Counted from the stretch's first letter, positions 26,209-35,291 are shown. The stretch is DNA of 64,000 nt from Leisingera aquaemixtae (GCF_019801145.1 NZ_JAHVJQ010000015.1:1-64000); one strand, 5' to 3'. Made by a program: numbers and translations. Notes: a model not told the origin generated them from the sequence alone.

Positions 26209-26661
26209 ATGAAATTGATCTCCAGCTATGCTATCGGCCTGATTTTCGGCATCGGAATATCCATATCGGGAATGGCAAATCCGGCCAAAGTCCTGAACTT
26301 CTTTGATTTTGCCGGTATGTGGGACCCTTCCTTGATCTTTGTGATGGGGGGTGCACTGGCCACTGCCTTTATCGGCTACCGCATTGTGTTCGGCTTCAGC
26401 CGCCCGCTGCTTTCAGACCGTTTCAACCTGCCGGCACGCCGTGATCTCGATCTGCCCCTGATCGGCGGCGCGGCCGTTTTCGGCGTGGGCTGGGGCATTG
26501 GCGGTTTCTGCCCCGGCGGCGCGCTGCCTGCGCTTGGCACCGGCAACTACGAGGTCTTTATCTTTGCCGCCGCCATGGTCGCTGGAATCCTTGCGGCCAA
26601 GCGGCTCCAGAGGTGGTCCGGTCAGCGCACATCAGCACAGAAGCACCAGGAAAGGACGTGA
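26209..26661 (+). CDS. YeeE/YedE-type sulfur transporter subunit (PmpB-like, DUF6691)
   Basis: A 150-residue partner of the preceding protein. It opens with a helix (SYAIGLIFGIGISISGMANP) and carries the sulfur-relay cysteine motif GGFCPGGALPALG near residue 103. Its C-terminus is basic and cytoplasmic. The gene is 4 bp after its partner and 4 bp before the dioxygenase gene. Confidence 0.88.
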   Translation: MKLISSYAIGLIFGIGISISGMANPAKVLNFFDFAGMWDPSLIFVMGGALATAFIGYRIVFGFSRPLLSDRFNLPARRDLDLPLIGGAAVFGVGWGIGGFCPGGALPALGTGNYEVFIFAAAMVAGILAAKRLQRWSGQRTSAQKHQERT

Positions 26662-26665
26662 AATC

Positions 26666-27226
26666 ATGACCGGCTACCATGTGAACCGCAATGTGAAACC
26701 GGCCGTTAAGGGGTTTTTCGATTCTGAAACGAACACGATCTCCTATGTTGTCAAAGACCCGGCGTCGAACGCCTGCGCAATTGTCGATTCCGTGATGGAT
26801 ATCAACTATGCCGCCGGGCGCATCAGCTTTGAACATGCCGATGAGATTATCTCCTTTGTCAGGAGCAATGCGCTGCAGGTGGAATGGCTGATCGAGACGC
26901 ATGTCCATGCCGATCATCTGTCGGCGGCCCCCTATATCCAGAAGGAACTGGGCGGCAAGCTGGGCATCGGGCGGAACATCACTGTCGTGCAGGAGACCTT
27001 CGGCAAGATATTCAATGAGGGCACGGAATTCCGGCGCGACGGGTCGCAGTTCGACCGGCTGTTCGACGATGGCGACAGCTATGAGGTTGGCAGTATGGAG
27101 TGCCTGGCCATCCACACTCCGGGCCATACGCCCGCATGCATGACGCATGTCATGGGTGACGCCGCACCTGTCGGAGGTCAAGGGGCCGGTGATGGACCGT
27201 CTGCAAAAGACGCATTTCCTCGATGA
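26666..27226 (+). pseudogene. blh: Persulfide dioxygenase (Blh/ETHE1 type), truncated by deletion
   Basis: Residues 1 to about 166 match the N-terminal half of metallo-beta-lactamase persulfide dioxygenases: HVHADH metal ligands at His79, His81, Asp83, His84, and HTPGHTPACMTHVMGD with further ligands. Right after MGD the family sequence stops and the frame runs 20 residues of unrelated sequence to a TGA. The usual C-terminal third, including the last metal ligand, is missing. Bases from 27165 in another frame encode the end of a SulP permease, so a deletion fused the two genes out of frame. The product is probably inactive. Confidence 0.8.
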
Positions 27227-27290
27227 CCTCAACGGCCGGGTGTACCTGTCGCAGTTCCAGACCTGGAAGGATCTTGCGGCAGCCGGATGA
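27165..27290 (+). pseudogene. C-terminal remnant of a SulP-family anion permease
   Basis: In the frame offset from the truncated dioxygenase, 41 codons read HLSEVKGPVMDRL, THFLDDL, GRVYLSQ, then a TGA at 27288. This resembles the end of the STAS domain of SulP transporters (LSxVKGPVxDRL). It has no start codon of its own. It is the right-hand side of the deletion joint near 27165. Confidence 0.6.
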
Positions 27291-27338
27291 CGGCGCCGGG
27301 CCCGCCAGGCAAGGCGTGCGCCAGGGCGCGCGCCGGGA

Positions 27339-28721
27339 TCATGACGGTTTACCGATGCGGATCGATTCCAGGTGCTCGGGCACCCGCGACGGGCGGCCCA
27401 GTTCATGCGCGAGGCGCCGCCGGAGCGCGTCGGAGGCTTCGGGCTCGCCATGTGTCAGATATGTCATGGCAGGTGCCGGGCCGGCTGCCATCCAGCGCAG
27501 CAGCTCATCGGCGTCGGCATGGCCTGAAAAGGTCTGAAGCTGGGCGACCTGGGCATTGATGCTGTAATCCTGCCCGAACATGCGCAAACGGCGCTCGCCT
27601 GCGGCCAGTGAGGCGCCGCGGGTGCCGCCTGCTTGATAGCCGGAAAGCACGATCATGGTCTGCAGGCGGCTGCCGAAGTTCACCACGTGATGCAGGATGC
27701 GCCCGCCGGTGATCATGCCGCTGGCCGAGATAATGACCATCGGGCCTTCGCGGGTGTTCAGGTCCTTGGATTGCGCAACCGTATTGGTCCGGACAGGGAG
27801 CTGGAACACCGCCGCGCAGTCCTGCTGGGCAATCCGGTGCTCGGCGCAGTGGCGGGCATATATTTCCGTGGCGTCCGCCGCCATCGGGCTGTCGAGGAAT
27901 ACGGGAACCCGCGGAATGCGGCCGGCCGTCATCAGGCGGGAGAGGAGGTATATGATGCCCTGTGCGCGGCCGACGGCAAAGGCGGGGATCAGCACGATGC
28001 CCTTTTGCTTCAGGAACGGGGCCAGGATACCGGCCAGTTCGTCTTCGGGGGAAATGGCAGGGTGCAGGCGGTCGCCGTAGGTCGACTCGCAGACTAGCAC
28101 ATCGGCGCCTGCAAAGGGCTCCGGCGGCGGCATCAGCGGATCGCGGTCCTGGCCGAGGTCGCCGCTGAAATGCACCGTCTTGCCGCCGGCCCTGACCCGG
28201 ATCTGAGCAGCCCCCAGCAGGTGGCCCGCCCGGATGAATTCGGCGCTCAGGCCGCCGCCAAGATCCAGTTGCTTGCCGAAGGGGTGGGGCCGGAACCGGC
28301 GCAGCGCCGCCCAGGCGTCTGCTTCAGTGTAGAGCGGGGCCGGGCGCTTGTGCTTGGAATAGCCTTTGCGCCGCGCATGCTGCGCCTCCTCCTCCTGCAG
28401 GCGGCCGCTGTCCGGCAGCAGCAGCCCGCAAAGGTCGCGGGTCGGCGGGGTGCAGTAGACCGGTGCCTGGCAGCCCGAGCGGAACAGCGCCGGGAGGTAG
28501 CCGGTATGATCGAGATGGGCATGCGTCAGCAGGATGGCGGTGATGGATCCGGGGCGGACCGGGAATGGCTTGCGGTTGCGCCGCCTGAGATGCTTGTAGC
28601 CCTGATAGAGCCCGCAATCGATCAGCACCCGCTGGCGCCCGGATTCGATCAGGTAGCGGGAGCCGGTGACTGTTCCGGTGGCCCCGAGGAAACGCAGCCT
28701 GGCATTAATTGGCGGCGGCAT
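27339..28721 (-). CDS. MBL-fold beta-CASP ribonuclease-like protein
   Basis: A 460-residue metallo-beta-lactamase/beta-CASP protein of the RNA-processing group. Metal motif THAHLDH is at residues 66-72 (His67, His69, Asp71, His72). FSGDLG and CESTYGDR follow, and beta-CASP motifs appear as VFLDSPMAADATEIY and SASGMITGGRILHH. The C-terminal FSGHADADELLRW is also present. It likely cleaves or degrades RNA. It lies 24 bp downstream of a universal stress gene on the same strand. A decayed relative of its N-terminus is found at 53958. Confidence 0.92.
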   Translation of the reverse strand: MPPPINARLRFLGATGTVTGSRYLIESGRQRVLIDCGLYQGYKHLRRRNRKPFPVRPGSITAILLTHAHLDHTGYLPALFRSGCQAPVYCTPPTRDLCGLLLPDSGRLQEEEAQHARRKGYSKHKRPAPLYTEADAWAALRRFRPHPFGKQLDLGGGLSAEFIRAGHLLGAAQIRVRAGGKTVHFSGDLGQDRDPLMPPPEPFAGADVLVCESTYGDRLHPAISPEDELAGILAPFLKQKGIVLIPAFAVGRAQGIIYLLSRLMTAGRIPRVPVFLDSPMAADATEIYARHCAEHRIAQQDCAAVFQLPVRTNTVAQSKDLNTREGPMVIISASGMITGGRILHHVVNFGSRLQTMIVLSGYQAGGTRGASLAAGERRLRMFGQDYSINAQVAQLQTFSGHADADELLRWMAAGPAPAMTYLTHGEPEASDALRRRLAHELGRPSRVPEHLESIRIGKPS

Positions 28722-28745
28722 GGCACCCTCCTGTCCTGCCGCGGC

Positions 28746-29576
28746 CTACTTGGAAAACAGGACCGGCAGCTTCGAACGTTCCAGCAGTTCGCGCGTGGCG
28801 GCCCCGATCACGAAGTCATAGGCCCAGGAATGCCCGAAGGCGCCCGCCGCCAGCATGTCGGCGCCGCATTCCATTGCCACCTTGAGCAGTGTGGACCCGA
28901 TATCCTGTGAGGATTTTTCGCGGTCGATCAGGGTCACGGCATGCCCGTGCCTGTCAAAAGCCGCAGCCATGTCCTCGCGGCAGGCGAGCCCAAGGCCGCC
29001 GTCGCCGATGTGGAGGATCGAAATACTGGCACCGGGCTGCGCCAGTGCACGGGCATAGTGAGCGGCGCGGATAGCCTCGCGGGTATTGCTCCAGCCGATC
29101 AGGATGTTTGTGCCGATGAGGGCGGGGGGCCAGCCGTCCGGGAGGATCAGGACAGGGCGCCCGGAATGGCGGATCAGCTGTTCCTGCAGCTGGCGGTGGC
29201 TGTGCCTGGCACCCTGATGCGGGCATTGCCCCGCCAGCACAAGGTCCGCAGCGGCCACATTCTCGAGCAGAAAATTCTCCGCGCTTTCGCTGCCCAGCGG
29301 CTGCTGGCGGAAATCGGACAGGAAATCCCGTCCCGCCACAGCAGCCTGAAAGGCCTCGGCGACAGCCACTGCTTCCTGCCGCTGCCATTCGGGGATGAAT
29401 GCCGCGCCGTAGCTTACCAGGCTGCCTTCGGTGCCGGCAAAGGGCACCTGGGCTTCCATCGGCAGCACGCCGGTCAGATGGGCGCCGGTGCGGCTGGCCA
29501 TATCCGCGGCTGCAGGGATGAGCCACTGCGCCTCTTCTGCCGAAAACAGCGCAACCGCCAGGGTCTTGATTGTCAT
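28746..29576 (-). CDS. Universal stress protein, tandem-domain
   Basis: A 276-residue protein with two Usp domains, a relative of the one at 19137. The first domain starts MTIKTLAVALFS; the second starts IGTNILIGWSNTREAIRAAH and ends GADMLAAGAFGHSWAYDFVIG and LPVLFSK. The ATP-binding glycines are incomplete. It is followed by the beta-CASP gene and preceded by the sulfite dehydrogenase genes on the same strand, with a 28-bp gap to sorB. Confidence 0.9.
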   Translation of the reverse strand: MTIKTLAVALFSAEEAQWLIPAAADMASRTGAHLTGVLPMEAQVPFAGTEGSLVSYGAAFIPEWQRQEAVAVAEAFQAAVAGRDFLSDFRQQPLGSESAENFLLENVAAADLVLAGQCPHQGARHSHRQLQEQLIRHSGRPVLILPDGWPPALIGTNILIGWSNTREAIRAAHYARALAQPGASISILHIGDGGLGLACREDMAAAFDRHGHAVTLIDREKSSQDIGSTLLKVAMECGADMLAAGAFGHSWAYDFVIGAATRELLERSKLPVLFSK

Positions 29577-29604
29577 CGCTCTACTCCTTGCTGCAGGTTC
29601 GCTC

Positions 29605-29964
29605 TCAGCGGAGCGGGAAATTCGGCCGGTCCGTGTTGTAGTGGGCAGAGAGGTAATCCAGGATGATCCTTCGCTCGTCAGGGTCGAGTTCGGGCATGCC
29701 TTGCTCCTCGGTCATCCAGTCCAGCAAACCGCTCCAGCCTTCGCGGGTCTTGCCCTGCTGGGCGACGATCATCTCGGAATGGCAGGCGGTACAGACATAG
29801 TAGGTTTCCTCCGCCCCCTCAGCCGCGACCAGCTGGCCGAATTCGCTGTCCTCAGAAGCTTGGGCGTGGGCCTGAGAAATCGCGCTGCACAGGGCGGCAC
29901 AGGCGGCTGCAAGCCTGAGCAGTGCCTGACGGGAGCCCTTCCCTGATGCCGGATGCCCGGGCAT
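29605..29964 (-). CDS. Sulfite dehydrogenase cytochrome c subunit (SorB-like)
   Basis: A 119-residue periplasmic monohaem cytochrome c. It has a signal peptide with an AHA-Q cleavage site near residue 34 and the haem motif CTACH (Cys58, Cys61, His62). A C-terminal segment DPDERRIILDYLSAHY is typical of small c-type domains. Its start codon overlaps the stop of the upstream molybdenum oxidase by one base (TGATG), so it is the likely electron acceptor. It is much shorter than SoxD, which argues for a SorAB-type enzyme. Confidence 0.87.
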   Translation of the reverse strand: MPGHPASGKGSRQALLRLAAACAALCSAISQAHAQASEDSEFGQLVAAEGAEETYYVCTACHSEMIVAQQGKTREGWSGLLDWMTEEQGMPELDPDERRIILDYLSAHYNTDRPNFPLR

Positions 29965-31235
29965 CAGCTGACCCGCAGGCCGACACGGTGCATCCGGTTG
30001 TTCAGATACCCCTTGGGATTCCAGTTGATGGCGAAACGCTGCATTTCGCCGGCGCTGTCGATGGCGCGGGCCCAGATCTCGTAATAGCCGGCAACCGGGA
30101 AGCGCACGCTGCTGCGCCAGTTCTGCCAGGCGCCTTCGTTGACCGGCGGGTCCAGCTCTGCGGCCTGCCAGCTGGCGCCGAAGTCATAGGAGATGTCGAG
30201 CCGGTCCACCGTGCGGTCGCCGGACCAGGCGTGGCCGCGCACTTCTGTCTCCAACCCGGACGCGGCGCCGTTGGCGGGGAAGGTGATCAGCGATTTCACC
30301 GGCATCCGCTCGATAATCCGGAAATCCTCCTTGGGCACGTCGTCGCCCGGGGCCACCGGGTACGCGGGCACGCGGTAGGAAGTGCCGGTCATCTTGGGGC
30401 CGTCATGCACCTGGTCGCGCAGCTCGATCCGGGTCAGCCATTTCTGCGAGCAGGAGCCGGGCCAGCCCGGCACCACCAGCCGCAGCGGCGCACCGTTCAT
30501 CGGGTGCAGGTCCGCCCCGTTCATCGCAAAGGCGATCAGCACGTTGTCCGTCAGTGCCTTGGCAATCGGCAGCCCGCGCGAGATCGGCAGCTTGTCCGGA
30601 TCACCAGAAAGATGCCCGTCCGCCCCGTAGTGCGCGGTATAGACCACGTTGTCCTGGACGCCAGCCGCCTGCAGCACATCGCGCAGCCGCACCCCGGTCC
30701 ATTCCGAGCAGGCCACCGCGCCGTAGGTCCACTGGTTGCCGCTGGCAGGCGGGTCGAAGAAGGCCCGCCCGTTGCCGCCGCATTCCAGCGTCAGCGCCAG
30801 CGTGAGCACCTCGAAGCGGTCTCTGAGGTCCGCAATCGAAAGTTCCAGCGGGCTGTCTACGAAGCCGTCAACCGACAGCATCCAGCCTTCGGGGCTTGTG
30901 TCATCTGGCGCGAGCCCGTTGTTGCGGATGAAATGGCGTTCTGTCGGGGTGATCGGATCATCCAGCAGCTCCGGCGGCGTCTCGGCATTCAGCGGGCGGT
31001 CATTCAGCAGGGTGAGACCGTTCTTGCCCGCCAGCCCGTTTTCGCTGGCCATCGCGGCCGGGAAAAACCCGTGCGGCAGGTTGCGGTGAAACGGAACCGC
31101 CATGCCTGCCACTGCGCCAAGGCCAGCCAGGCCTGCGGTTTTCAGGAAGCGGCGGCGGCCCGGGCCGGGAGCCGCTTCCGTTTCAGCAGTGCCGCCCCGC
31201 GCGGCGGCAGGGTTTCGCTTGTGTTCCGAGGTCAT
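29964..31235 (-). CDS. Sulfite dehydrogenase, molybdopterin subunit (SorA/SoxC-like)
   Basis: A 423-residue periplasmic sulfite oxidase family protein, oxidising sulfite to sulfate. A twin-arginine signal RRRFLK is at residues 27-32 with a hydrophobic stretch after it, indicating folded export with its Mo cofactor. The Mo-ligand cysteine is near residue 152 in LECGGNG, and a C-terminal dimerisation domain ends with AGYYEIWARAID. The ATG at 31235 follows AGGGAG; ATG at 31256 is an alternative. The gene has an FNR-type box upstream and forms an operon with the cytochrome gene. Confidence 0.88.
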   Translation of the reverse strand: MTSEHKRNPAAARGGTAETEAAPGPGRRRFLKTAGLAGLGAVAGMAVPFHRNLPHGFFPAAMASENGLAGKNGLTLLNDRPLNAETPPELLDDPITPTERHFIRNNGLAPDDTSPEGWMLSVDGFVDSPLELSIADLRDRFEVLTLALTLECGGNGRAFFDPPASGNQWTYGAVACSEWTGVRLRDVLQAAGVQDNVVYTAHYGADGHLSGDPDKLPISRGLPIAKALTDNVLIAFAMNGADLHPMNGAPLRLVVPGWPGSCSQKWLTRIELRDQVHDGPKMTGTSYRVPAYPVAPGDDVPKEDFRIIERMPVKSLITFPANGAASGLETEVRGHAWSGDRTVDRLDISYDFGASWQAAELDPPVNEGAWQNWRSSVRFPVAGYYEIWARAIDSAGEMQRFAINWNPKGYLNNRMHRVGLRVS

Positions 31236-31332
31236 GAGTGCACTCCCTTTGCTCATGCCGGTGGCGGCTGGGCCTCCCGGCGCTAACCACGGCATGTTGC
31301 TGGCATTTGACCACGCGCTCCTGCCAGGCGCA

Positions 31333-31346
31333 TTGACGGCGGTTAA
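31333..31346 (-). promoter_or_regulatory. FNR-type box (sulfite dehydrogenase operon)
   Basis: TTGAC-GGCG-GTTAA followed by TGG, 97 bp before the start at 31235. Confidence 0.55.
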
Positions 31347-31369
31347 TGGGCAAGGAGCAGTGCGGCCTG

Positions 31370-32269
31370 TCAGTTCTCCACCGGCTGGCCGGCCCAATAG
31401 CGGGCGCATTCGCTCTCGCGGCCGCGCACCACGCGGCGGCCTTCCAACGGCCCCTGCCGCTGTGTCACCACGGTGAACTGCATTTCGGGTTCGTCCTCGA
31501 AGTGGCAGAAGACAAGCACCCAATCTGCCGTTCTCCCGAGCGCGTGCGCGCGCGCGGAGTTGGAAAACAGCAGTGTCAAATGCCAGCCGCCGCGCGTCAG
31601 GTGGAGGACAGGCAGCCAATCCTTGCCTTCTGGGTTGAACCGGCGCGGTGCTATTGTGCGCAGCTTGCCGGCCGCAGCCCTTGTCCGGTAGATGGCGTCT
31701 GCCTCAAGCAGCAGTTGTACAGGAGGCTCGTGCCCGCCGCGGCGCGGAGCCCGGATCCGGCGGATTGCTTCAAGCCTGCCGGACAGCGCGGCAAGAATGG
31801 CGCTGCGGCGGCGCGGGCCGAGACCGGAGACCTTCATTCTGGGATTGCGCAATGCGGTTTCCAGGTCCTCCAGCGTCTGGGCATCAAATTGTTCGGTGAA
31901 TCTGCCTGCCAGGGCTGGCCCTATGCCCGGTACTGTTTGGAACAGGTCTTCCGGTCCGGTTTCCCCCTGCAGACGGTCAAGCTGCTGCCATCGTCCCGTG
32001 GTCAGGATTTCTGCAATCGCCGCTGCAATGCCACGCCCGATTGCGGGCAGCCCGATCAGCGCGGCGCCGCCGCCCTCTTGATAGAGTGTGCGCAATGGCT
32101 GGCGCAGTTCGGCAACTCTGGCGGCTGCATTCCGGTATGCCCGGACCCGGAAACCGTCGCCGCCCTGCGCTTCAAGAAGGTTGGAATAGAGGTTCAGCTG
32201 CTCTGCGATCCGGCTGTTTTCTTGCAGACCCGGACTGTCCTCGGTGCCTATGGCGGGTTTGGTTTCCAT
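31370..32269 (-). CDS. Helix-hairpin-helix protein resembling PolX N-terminal region
   Basis: A 299-residue protein. Its first 140 residues match the DNA polymerase beta/PolX fingers region: NSRIAEQLNLYSNLLEAQGG, FRVRAYRNAAARV, then LIGLPAIGRGIAAAIAEIL (helix-hairpin-helix), and a second one at TVPGIGPALAGRFTEQF. The nucleotidyltransferase aspartates of a true polymerase are not seen, so it is probably a DNA-binding or structure-specific protein. The start at 32269 is chosen as the point where family similarity begins. A shared FNR-type box stands 60 bp upstream. Confidence 0.75.
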   Translation of the reverse strand: METKPAIGTEDSPGLQENSRIAEQLNLYSNLLEAQGGDGFRVRAYRNAAARVAELRQPLRTLYQEGGGAALIGLPAIGRGIAAAIAEILTTGRWQQLDRLQGETGPEDLFQTVPGIGPALAGRFTEQFDAQTLEDLETALRNPRMKVSGLGPRRRSAILAALSGRLEAIRRIRAPRRGGHEPPVQLLLEADAIYRTRAAAGKLRTIAPRRFNPEGKDWLPVLHLTRGGWHLTLLFSNSARAHALGRTADWVLVFCHFEDEPEMQFTVVTQRQGPLEGRRVVRGRESECARYWAGQPVEN

Positions 32270-32329
32270 GCGGCTGCCTGGCTGTTGGAAGGCGTTACCG
32301 GGATTTTCCTTTGTTTGCGGACGGCTGCA

Positions 32330-32343
32330 TTGCGCCCCATCAA
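32330..32343. promoter_or_regulatory. FNR-type box shared by HHH gene and hsp20
   Basis: TTGCG-CCCC-ATCAA followed by TGC. It lies 60 bp from the minus-strand start (32269) and 57 bp from the plus-strand start (32401), so it could serve both. Confidence 0.5.
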
Positions 32344-32400
32344 TGCAGCAGTGCTCTTGTTGCCGCAAACAGGGTGGAAGCAGGTATCAGGACACGGAGA

Positions 32401-32808
32401 ATGCCAAAGGAAACCGCGCAAAACAGGATGCTGTCACAGGCGCTGAGCCTGCTGGCCCGGGCGGAGGAACTGCACCGGGTGACTTTCGGCCTGGGGCCGG
32501 TCCCGGCCTGGGAGCCGCCGCTGGACCTGATCGAGACAGACTCTGAGGTTCTGGCCTATGTCGCGCTGCCGGGGGTCGACATTTCCAGCGTGGAGATTTC
32601 GGCCGAGAGCGGCTTTCTTGTCCTGCGCGGTTGCAGGCAGCGGCCGCCGGAATGGCGCACCGCAGGGTTTTTGCGCCTCGAGCTGCCCAATGGCCCCTTC
32701 GAGCGCAAGGTCAGGATCCCGGACGGGCATTACCAGGTCAGCAGCCGGGAGGGGCAGGGCTGTCTGATTATCCGTATGCGGAAGTTGCGGAGCAGTTGTG
32801 ATGACTGA
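32401..32808 (+). CDS. Hsp20/alpha-crystallin family protein
   Basis: A 135-residue small heat-shock protein that would hold unfolded proteins. The alpha-crystallin domain covers about residues 45-130 (VLAYVALPGVDISSVEIS, FLVLRG, FLRLELPNGPFERKVRIPD). The C-terminal I-x-I tail is replaced by a short basic end. The start ATG at 32401 is less certain, as GGAGA is directly adjacent to it. The last codons overlap the lon start, so this chaperone and the protease are translationally linked. Confidence 0.85.
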   Translation: MPKETAQNRMLSQALSLLARAEELHRVTFGLGPVPAWEPPLDLIETDSEVLAYVALPGVDISSVEISAESGFLVLRGCRQRPPEWRTAGFLRLELPNGPFERKVRIPDGHYQVSSREGQGCLIIRMRKLRSSCDD

Positions 32809-35209
32809 GGAAACGGCGGCAAAGCAAACGGCAGAAAATGGAGGCCCGGCTCCGGCGGCAATTTCGTCGCCCTGTGCCGTTGACGGTCTGATACTGCTTC
32901 CGGTGCGCAATTTCGTCGCTTTTCCGGGCACGGTTTTCCCGCTTGCGGTCGGCCGCGAGGCCTCTGTCGCCGCTGTCGAGCTGGCCGTCCGCGAGGACCG
33001 GCCGCTTGGCGTCATTCTTCAGCGCGATCCTTCCCTGGAACAGCCCGCTGCCGAGGATCTGCACAGAATTGGCTGCACAGCAGATATTCTGCGCTACGTG
33101 AGATCGCCGGACAGCGGCAACCACATAATTTGCCGGGGCACCGGGCGTTTCCGCCTGTCGAAACTGCTTCAGGAAAGGCCGTTTGCCGTCGCGCATGTGG
33201 AGCAAATCACCGAGCCGGCTGACCACCGGCCTGAGACAGAGGCCCGGTTTCTGCATCTCCGGGATCTGACGGTGGAGCTTCTCGAACTGCTTCCCGACGC
33301 GCCTGGCGGGCTGGCCGAGTCGGTGAAGGATATGGCGGAACCGGGCCTGCTGGCAGATCTGGCGGCAGCCTATTCTGATTTTCCGGTCGCGGAGCGGCAG
33401 GAGATTCTTGAGACGCTCGGAATCGGGGCGCGCATAGAAAAAACCGCGCGTCTTCTGGCCAGGCGCGTCGAAGTGCTGCGCATTACGAAGGAAATCGGAG
33501 AACAGACGCGCGAGGCGCTGGATGAGCGGCACCGGAAAGCCGTGCTGCGCGAACAGCTTGCCGCCATTCAGCGGGAGCTTGGCGAGGGGGAGGGCAGCAC
33601 CGCTGACGAGTTTGCCGAACTGTCCCGCCGCATCACCGCAGCCGGAATGCCGGAAGACACGGAAAGATATGCGCTCAAGGAGCTTGGGCGCTACAACCGG
33701 ATGCCGGAAGCCGCAGGCGAGACGGGGATGCTTCGGACCTGGCTTGAATGGATGACGGAAATGCCGTGGCAGCTTCCGGAGGCCCAGCCTGTCGATCTGC
33801 AAGAGGCCCGGGGAATTCTGGATGAGGATCACTATGGGCTGGAGAAGATCAAGGCCCGGATCATCGAGTATCTTGCCGTCCGCAAGCTTGCACCTGCCGG
33901 CAAGGCACCGATCCTGTGTATCGCCGGGCCGCCCGGTGTCGGCAAGACCTCCTTGGGCCAGTCAATCGCCCGCGCCCTGGGACGGCCCTTTGCCCGGTTC
34001 AGCCTGGGCGGGGTGCATAATGAGGCGGAAATCCGCGGCCACCGCCGCACCTATATCGGGGCAATGCCGGGTATGGTGATTCAGTCCATCCGGCGGGCAG
34101 GGGCGCGGAACTGCGTGCTGATGCTTGACGAGATTGACAAGCTGGGCAGAGGCCCTGGCGGCGATCCTTCCTCGGTGTTGCTAGAAGTTCTGGATCCGTC
34201 CCAGAACGCGGCGTTCCGCGACAATTACCTGGGTGTCAGCTTTGACTTGTCGCATGTGGTTTTTCTGGCAACCGCCAATCTGCTGGAGACAATTCCGGCC
34301 CCGTTGCTTGACCGGATGGAAGTCATAACACTGCCCGGGTACCTCGAGGACGAGAAGCTGGAAATCGCCAAACGGCACCTTTTGAAGGGCCAACTGGAGG
34401 CCACCGGCCTGGCACCGGAGCAGGCCGCAATCAGTGATGCCGCGCTGCTGGGCGTTATCCGCAGTTACACCCGGGAAGCAGGGGTCCGGAACCTGGAGCG
34501 CATGATCGGCGCATTGTTGCGGCACGCCGCCGTCGGAATTGCCGGCGGCAAGGCGGCCAGCGTGCAGATCGGCGCAGACGATCTGAAAGAGATCCTGGGG
34601 CCGCCCAGATATGAGGATGAGGTTGCAATGCGCACCTCGGTACCTGGGGTGGCGACCGGGCTTGCCTGGACGCCGTCCGGCGGCAGCATCCTGTTCATCG
34701 AGGCCAGCCGCGTTCCCGGCGAAGGCAAGCTGGTGCTGACCGGGCAGCTTGGCGATGTCATGCGCGAAAGCGCGCAGGCGGCCATGACGCTGGTCAAGGC
34801 ACGGATGGGCGAGCTCGGCATAGATCAAGCCGTGTTCGAGAATTCCGATATCCATGTGCATGTTCCGGCCGGAGCAACGCCGAAGGACGGGCCGAGCGCC
34901 GGCACCGCCATTTTCTCCGCAATGGTTTCGCTGCTTGTTGACCGCAATCTCAGGAATGACACTGCAATGACTGGTGAGATTTCGCTGCGCGGCCTTGTTC
35001 TTCCGGTGGGCGGCATACGGGAAAAGGTGATGGCTGCAGCCACCGCGGGGCTGTCGCGTGTGCTTTTACCTGACCGCAACCGGCGTGATCTCGATGACAT
35101 TCCCAAGGCCGCGCGGGACGTGCTGGAGGTCGTCTGGCTGGAAACCGTTGATGATATTCTGACCCATGCTTTTGATACCGATTTGAAAACAAGGGATTTT
35201 AACCGTTGA
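32801..35209 (+). CDS. lon: ATP-dependent protease Lon
   Basis: An 802-residue Lon protease. The N-terminal substrate domain begins LILLPVRNFVAFPGTVFPL. Walker A GPPGVGKTS is near residue 377, Walker B LMLDEIDKLG follows, and the serine-lysine dyad is Ser699 (PKDGPSAGT) and Lys742. The ATG at 32801 or the GTG at 32798 may start it; both overlap the hsp20 stop. It is likely an accessory Lon for stress conditions, since such replicons usually coexist with a chromosomal copy (inference). An FNR-type box for the next gene overlaps its stop codon. Confidence 0.95.
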   Translation: MTEETAAKQTAENGGPAPAAISSPCAVDGLILLPVRNFVAFPGTVFPLAVGREASVAAVELAVREDRPLGVILQRDPSLEQPAAEDLHRIGCTADILRYVRSPDSGNHIICRGTGRFRLSKLLQERPFAVAHVEQITEPADHRPETEARFLHLRDLTVELLELLPDAPGGLAESVKDMAEPGLLADLAAAYSDFPVAERQEILETLGIGARIEKTARLLARRVEVLRITKEIGEQTREALDERHRKAVLREQLAAIQRELGEGEGSTADEFAELSRRITAAGMPEDTERYALKELGRYNRMPEAAGETGMLRTWLEWMTEMPWQLPEAQPVDLQEARGILDEDHYGLEKIKARIIEYLAVRKLAPAGKAPILCIAGPPGVGKTSLGQSIARALGRPFARFSLGGVHNEAEIRGHRRTYIGAMPGMVIQSIRRAGARNCVLMLDEIDKLGRGPGGDPSSVLLEVLDPSQNAAFRDNYLGVSFDLSHVVFLATANLLETIPAPLLDRMEVITLPGYLEDEKLEIAKRHLLKGQLEATGLAPEQAAISDAALLGVIRSYTREAGVRNLERMIGALLRHAAVGIAGGKAASVQIGADDLKEILGPPRYEDEVAMRTSVPGVATGLAWTPSGGSILFIEASRVPGEGKLVLTGQLGDVMRESAQAAMTLVKARMGELGIDQAVFENSDIHVHVPAGATPKDGPSAGTAIFSAMVSLLVDRNLRNDTAMTGEISLRGLVLPVGGIREKVMAAATAGLSRVLLPDRNRRDLDDIPKAARDVLEVVWLETVDDILTHAFDTDLKTRDFNR

Positions 35210-35219
35210 CGCGGGTCAA
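35206..35219 (+). promoter_or_regulatory. FNR-type box overlapping the lon stop (SPW gene)
   Basis: TTGAC-GCGG-GTCAA followed by TGC. The lon TGA (35207-35209) is inside the left arm. The SPW start is 72 bp downstream. Confidence 0.7.
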
Positions 35220-35291
35220 TGCCATGCCTGGAGGCCGGGGCATAATGGAGTTGGCGGCGGTGTGCCGCGGAAGAACTCAGGAGGCTCGGGA

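Noticed and set aside
27339-28721. Beta-lactamase or simple MBL hydrolase
   Set aside because: The beta-CASP motifs after the MBL core place it with RNA-processing nucleases.
29964-31235. SoxCD (sulfane dehydrogenase)
   Set aside because: The cytochrome partner is only 119 residues with one haem, unlike dihaem SoxD, and the genes are far from the sox cluster; SorAB-like fits better.
29922-31286. 454-codon plus-strand frame
   Set aside because: Antisense to the sulfite dehydrogenase genes; no ribosome site or domain.
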